Shown: one piece after another, positions 6,576 to 7,773 of the stretch
Numbering within the stretch: the stretch's first letter is position 1
Layout: every line of letters begins with the position of its first letter
NCBI GenBank assembly: GCA_016866585.1
Contig: VGMB01000065.1
Span: 1 to 7,773 of the forward strand
Reading direction: 5' to 3'
DNA length: 7,773 bases
Source: Chlamydiota bacterium
Lineage (GTDB): Bacteria; Chlamydiota; Chlamydiia; Chlamydiales; Rhabdochlamydiaceae
Program-made: the position numbers and the translations under genes
The notes under the pieces: generated by a model
The model's database searches: none
Told to the model about the DNA's origin: nothing
What the model saw: the letters and a program-made list of their open reading frames with translations, nothing else

Positions 6576-6603
6576 ATCATAAGATACAAAACCTTCCCAG
6601 CAA
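6576..6603 (-). promoter_or_regulatory. candidate promoter for the small exported gene
   Basis: On the - strand TTGCTG (6603-6598) is followed after 16 bases by TATGAT (6581-6576), 5 of 6 to TATAAT but with a weak -35. Transcription would start near 6568, placing the operator at about +10 to +25, where a bound repressor could block it. The element overlaps the 3' end of the peptidase gene. AATAAA nearer the operator is an alternative -10. Confidence 0.35.
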
Positions 6604-7605
6604 AATAGAAAGCAAACCGCTAAAAACTAAAGAACATTGAATAATTTTCCACTTAGCACTTACTGGCTTTTGCTTGGAACAAATCCTAAGTATTCGTTTG
6701 TGGAGCGCTTGCCGCTGCCCTATAAAAGGAACGCCATACATGCACTGTGTGTTTTTCACATTTTTAGCTGTTTTTAGCACTGCTTCAGCCAATGAAAACG
6801 GGGAAATACCAAAATGACAAATCATAGTATCGGATGCCTGCTCTTGCATATCTTCCATCCGCTTTTGCCACCAACTGGTTGGAATCCACCAAAATATCGA
6901 TCCAACAAACCCGCAGAATCTGCGTAAGAAACAATCTTTCCAATGATAATGGGCTATCTCATGAGCAATTACAGCTGAGACTTCTTCTTGAGACAAGATA
7001 GTAATTAAGGACTCAGGGAAGAGAATCGTTGAGCTGATTATGCAGGGGGACGTGACTTCGTTTGATGCTGCAATGATAATGTGTTTATTCTTAAGCCATT
7101 CTTTTAACGACGGATTTATATCTGGAAACGATATAGGACGGCTACACCGCAAAATCCCTGAAGCATATAGCTTGTTTTGATAGGTTCTGAGTAAATGTAT
7201 AGCAATTGTGATACCACTGCCAAGAACGGCCACACTGGAAATAAACTTTACCCAATTTTGAACAAAAGAAAGAGCGAGAACATCTGCTATACTAAATGTT
7301 TTTCCATCTAACATACTAAATTGTATCTCTATAAATGGATTAAACAAAATAGACAATTGCCTGGTTCCTACTTCTGCCAAAAGAGGATTCACTCCATGAA
7401 GAAGCGCCCAGTCAGACAGATGATAAAGACTAAGATCAAAACAGATTTTAATAAATGGTAAAGCTCGGCAAATCGCTTTGAGTCTTGGATGTTGTACTCT
7501 AAAAATAAAAGCAAAAAGTTCAACAAGCAAAATTGTTGAAATAAAAGAAATCGTGCTATTAACAACAACATTGAAAATGTAGATCCAAAAGAGCGACTCA
7601 CCCAT
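6577..7605 (-). CDS. M56-family (BlaR1/MecR1-like) membrane zinc metallopeptidase without a sensor domain
   Basis: This 342-residue integral membrane protein has the M56 zinc site HEIAH (His215, Glu216, His219) in VIAHEIAHYHWKD, and a likely third ligand Glu255 in EQASD. SPCIISSTILFPESL near 186-200 matches the M56 block just before the zinc motif. Hydrophobic segments lie near 2-35, 107-138, 228-246 and 320-340, like the four-helix BlaR1 topology. BlaR1 and MecR1 are ~585 residues because a penicillin-binding sensor follows; here the protein ends ~20 residues after the last helix. The upstream gene encodes a BlaI-type repressor whose TGA overlaps a GTG at 7611 (GTGA). I prefer ATG 7605 because AGGTGA precedes it; GTG 7611 would add two residues. 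In known pairs the peptidase destroys the repressor on signal; that role is inferred here, and the signal is unknown. Confidence 0.87.
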   Translation of the reverse strand: MGESLFWIYIFNVVVNSTISFISTILLVELFAFIFRVQHPRLKAICRALPFIKICFDLSLYHLSDWALLHGVNPLLAEVGTRQLSILFNPFIEIQFSMLDGKTFSIADVLALSFVQNWVKFISSVAVLGSGITIAIHLLRTYQNKLYASGILRCSRPISFPDINPSLKEWLKNKHIIIAASNEVTSPCIISSTILFPESLITILSQEEVSAVIAHEIAHYHWKDCFLRRFCGFVGSIFWWIPTSWWQKRMEDMQEQASDTMICHFGISPFSLAEAVLKTAKNVKNTQCMYGVPFIGQRQALHKRILRICSKQKPVSAKWKIIQCSLVFSGLLSILLGRFCIL

Positions 7606-7607
7606 AA

Positions 7608-7773
7608 TCACCTAGCTTTACGTTTTGCCTGATCAATGAGCTGTTCAATCTGAAGAAGTTCTTCACTGGTAATATCATCGCCTGATTCAAGGAGATAACC
7701 GATCATACGAACTGAATTTCCTCCAAAGATCTTTTGCTTCCACTTTTCAAAAAGACTATGACGCAATTTATTT
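7608..7773 (-). CDS. BlaI/MecI/CopY-family transcriptional repressor, C-terminal part
   Basis: Only the last 54 codons are visible (from 7772 to TGA 7610-7608); the N-terminal winged-helix lies beyond the window edge. The visible region has the family's dimerisation pattern: a helix LRHSLFEKWKQK, then IFGGNSVRMIGYLLES, then SEELLQIEQLIDQ. This aligns by eye with LYGGDMKSLVLNFAKN and the following helix of staphylococcal BlaI. The Asn-Phe pair cleaved in that BlaI is Tyr-Leu here. Family members repress operons by binding TACAnnTGTA palindromes, and one lies at 6543-6558. The stop overlaps the peptidase start region by 4 bases, so the two are co-translated. Substrate class (beta-lactam, copper or other) cannot be told. 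Confidence 0.85.
   Translation of the reverse strand, partial: NKLRHSLFEKWKQKIFGGNSVRMIGYLLESGDDITSEELLQIEQLIDQAKRKAR

Noticed and set aside
6328..6582. 84-codon + strand frame opposite the small exported gene
   Set aside because: Opposite a gene with signal peptide and strong AAGGAG; its hydrophobic tail comes from antisense of the leader and operator region.
7389..7601. 70-codon - strand frame overlapping the peptidase 5' end
   Set aside because: Alternate frame of the membrane segment coding region; Leu/Phe-rich by composition only.

Overview
The window looks like an AT-rich chromosome segment from a chlamydia-related bacterium, probably an environmental, amoeba- or arthropod-associated member of the Chlamydiae. 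This is inferred from three things: the dnaN-recF pair, a glucose-6-phosphate isomerase with chlamydial-type stretches (SYATERV-like, MQSGxVxN-like and MESNGK motifs), and a eukaryote-directed LRR-NEL ubiquitin ligase. No rRNA marker is present, so the genus cannot be named.

Layout: (1) 1-1266, + strand: the 3' end of dnaN (sliding clamp), followed 5 bases later by recF. (2) 1208-2800, - strand: pgi, whose 3' end overlaps recF tail-to-tail by 59 bp. (3) 2918-3991, + strand: a nitronate monooxygenase-family flavoprotein divergent from pgi, with the usual catalytic His replaced by Ile. (4) 4138-6008, + strand: what looks like one effector gene split by a frameshift. A 115-residue N-terminal piece in one frame is followed by a leucine-rich-repeat plus NEL (IpaH/SspH-type E3 ubiquitin ligase) piece in the -1 frame. 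The second frame is open from 4437, well upstream of its first ATG at 4590, and the upstream codons read as plausible protein. A 13-bp-stem bidirectional terminator at 6027-6057 separates this gene from the convergent genes beyond.

(5) 6078-7773, - strand: a BlaI/MecI/CopY-type repressor (C-terminal part only), an M56-family membrane metallopeptidase translationally coupled to it by a GTGA overlap, and a small exported protein with four cysteines. A near-perfect 16-bp BlaI/CopY-type operator, TACTACA-CT-TGTAGTA, sits just upstream of the small exported gene. The three therefore look like one regulon: membrane protease, repressor, target. The protease has no C-terminal penicillin-sensing domain, so the signal is probably not a beta-lactam bound in the classical BlaR1 way.

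The most notable items are the split LRR-NEL effector and the compact BlaI-M56-exported-protein regulon with its visible operator. No tRNA, rRNA, IS element or CRISPR array was seen, and no gene-free stretch exceeds 300 bases.
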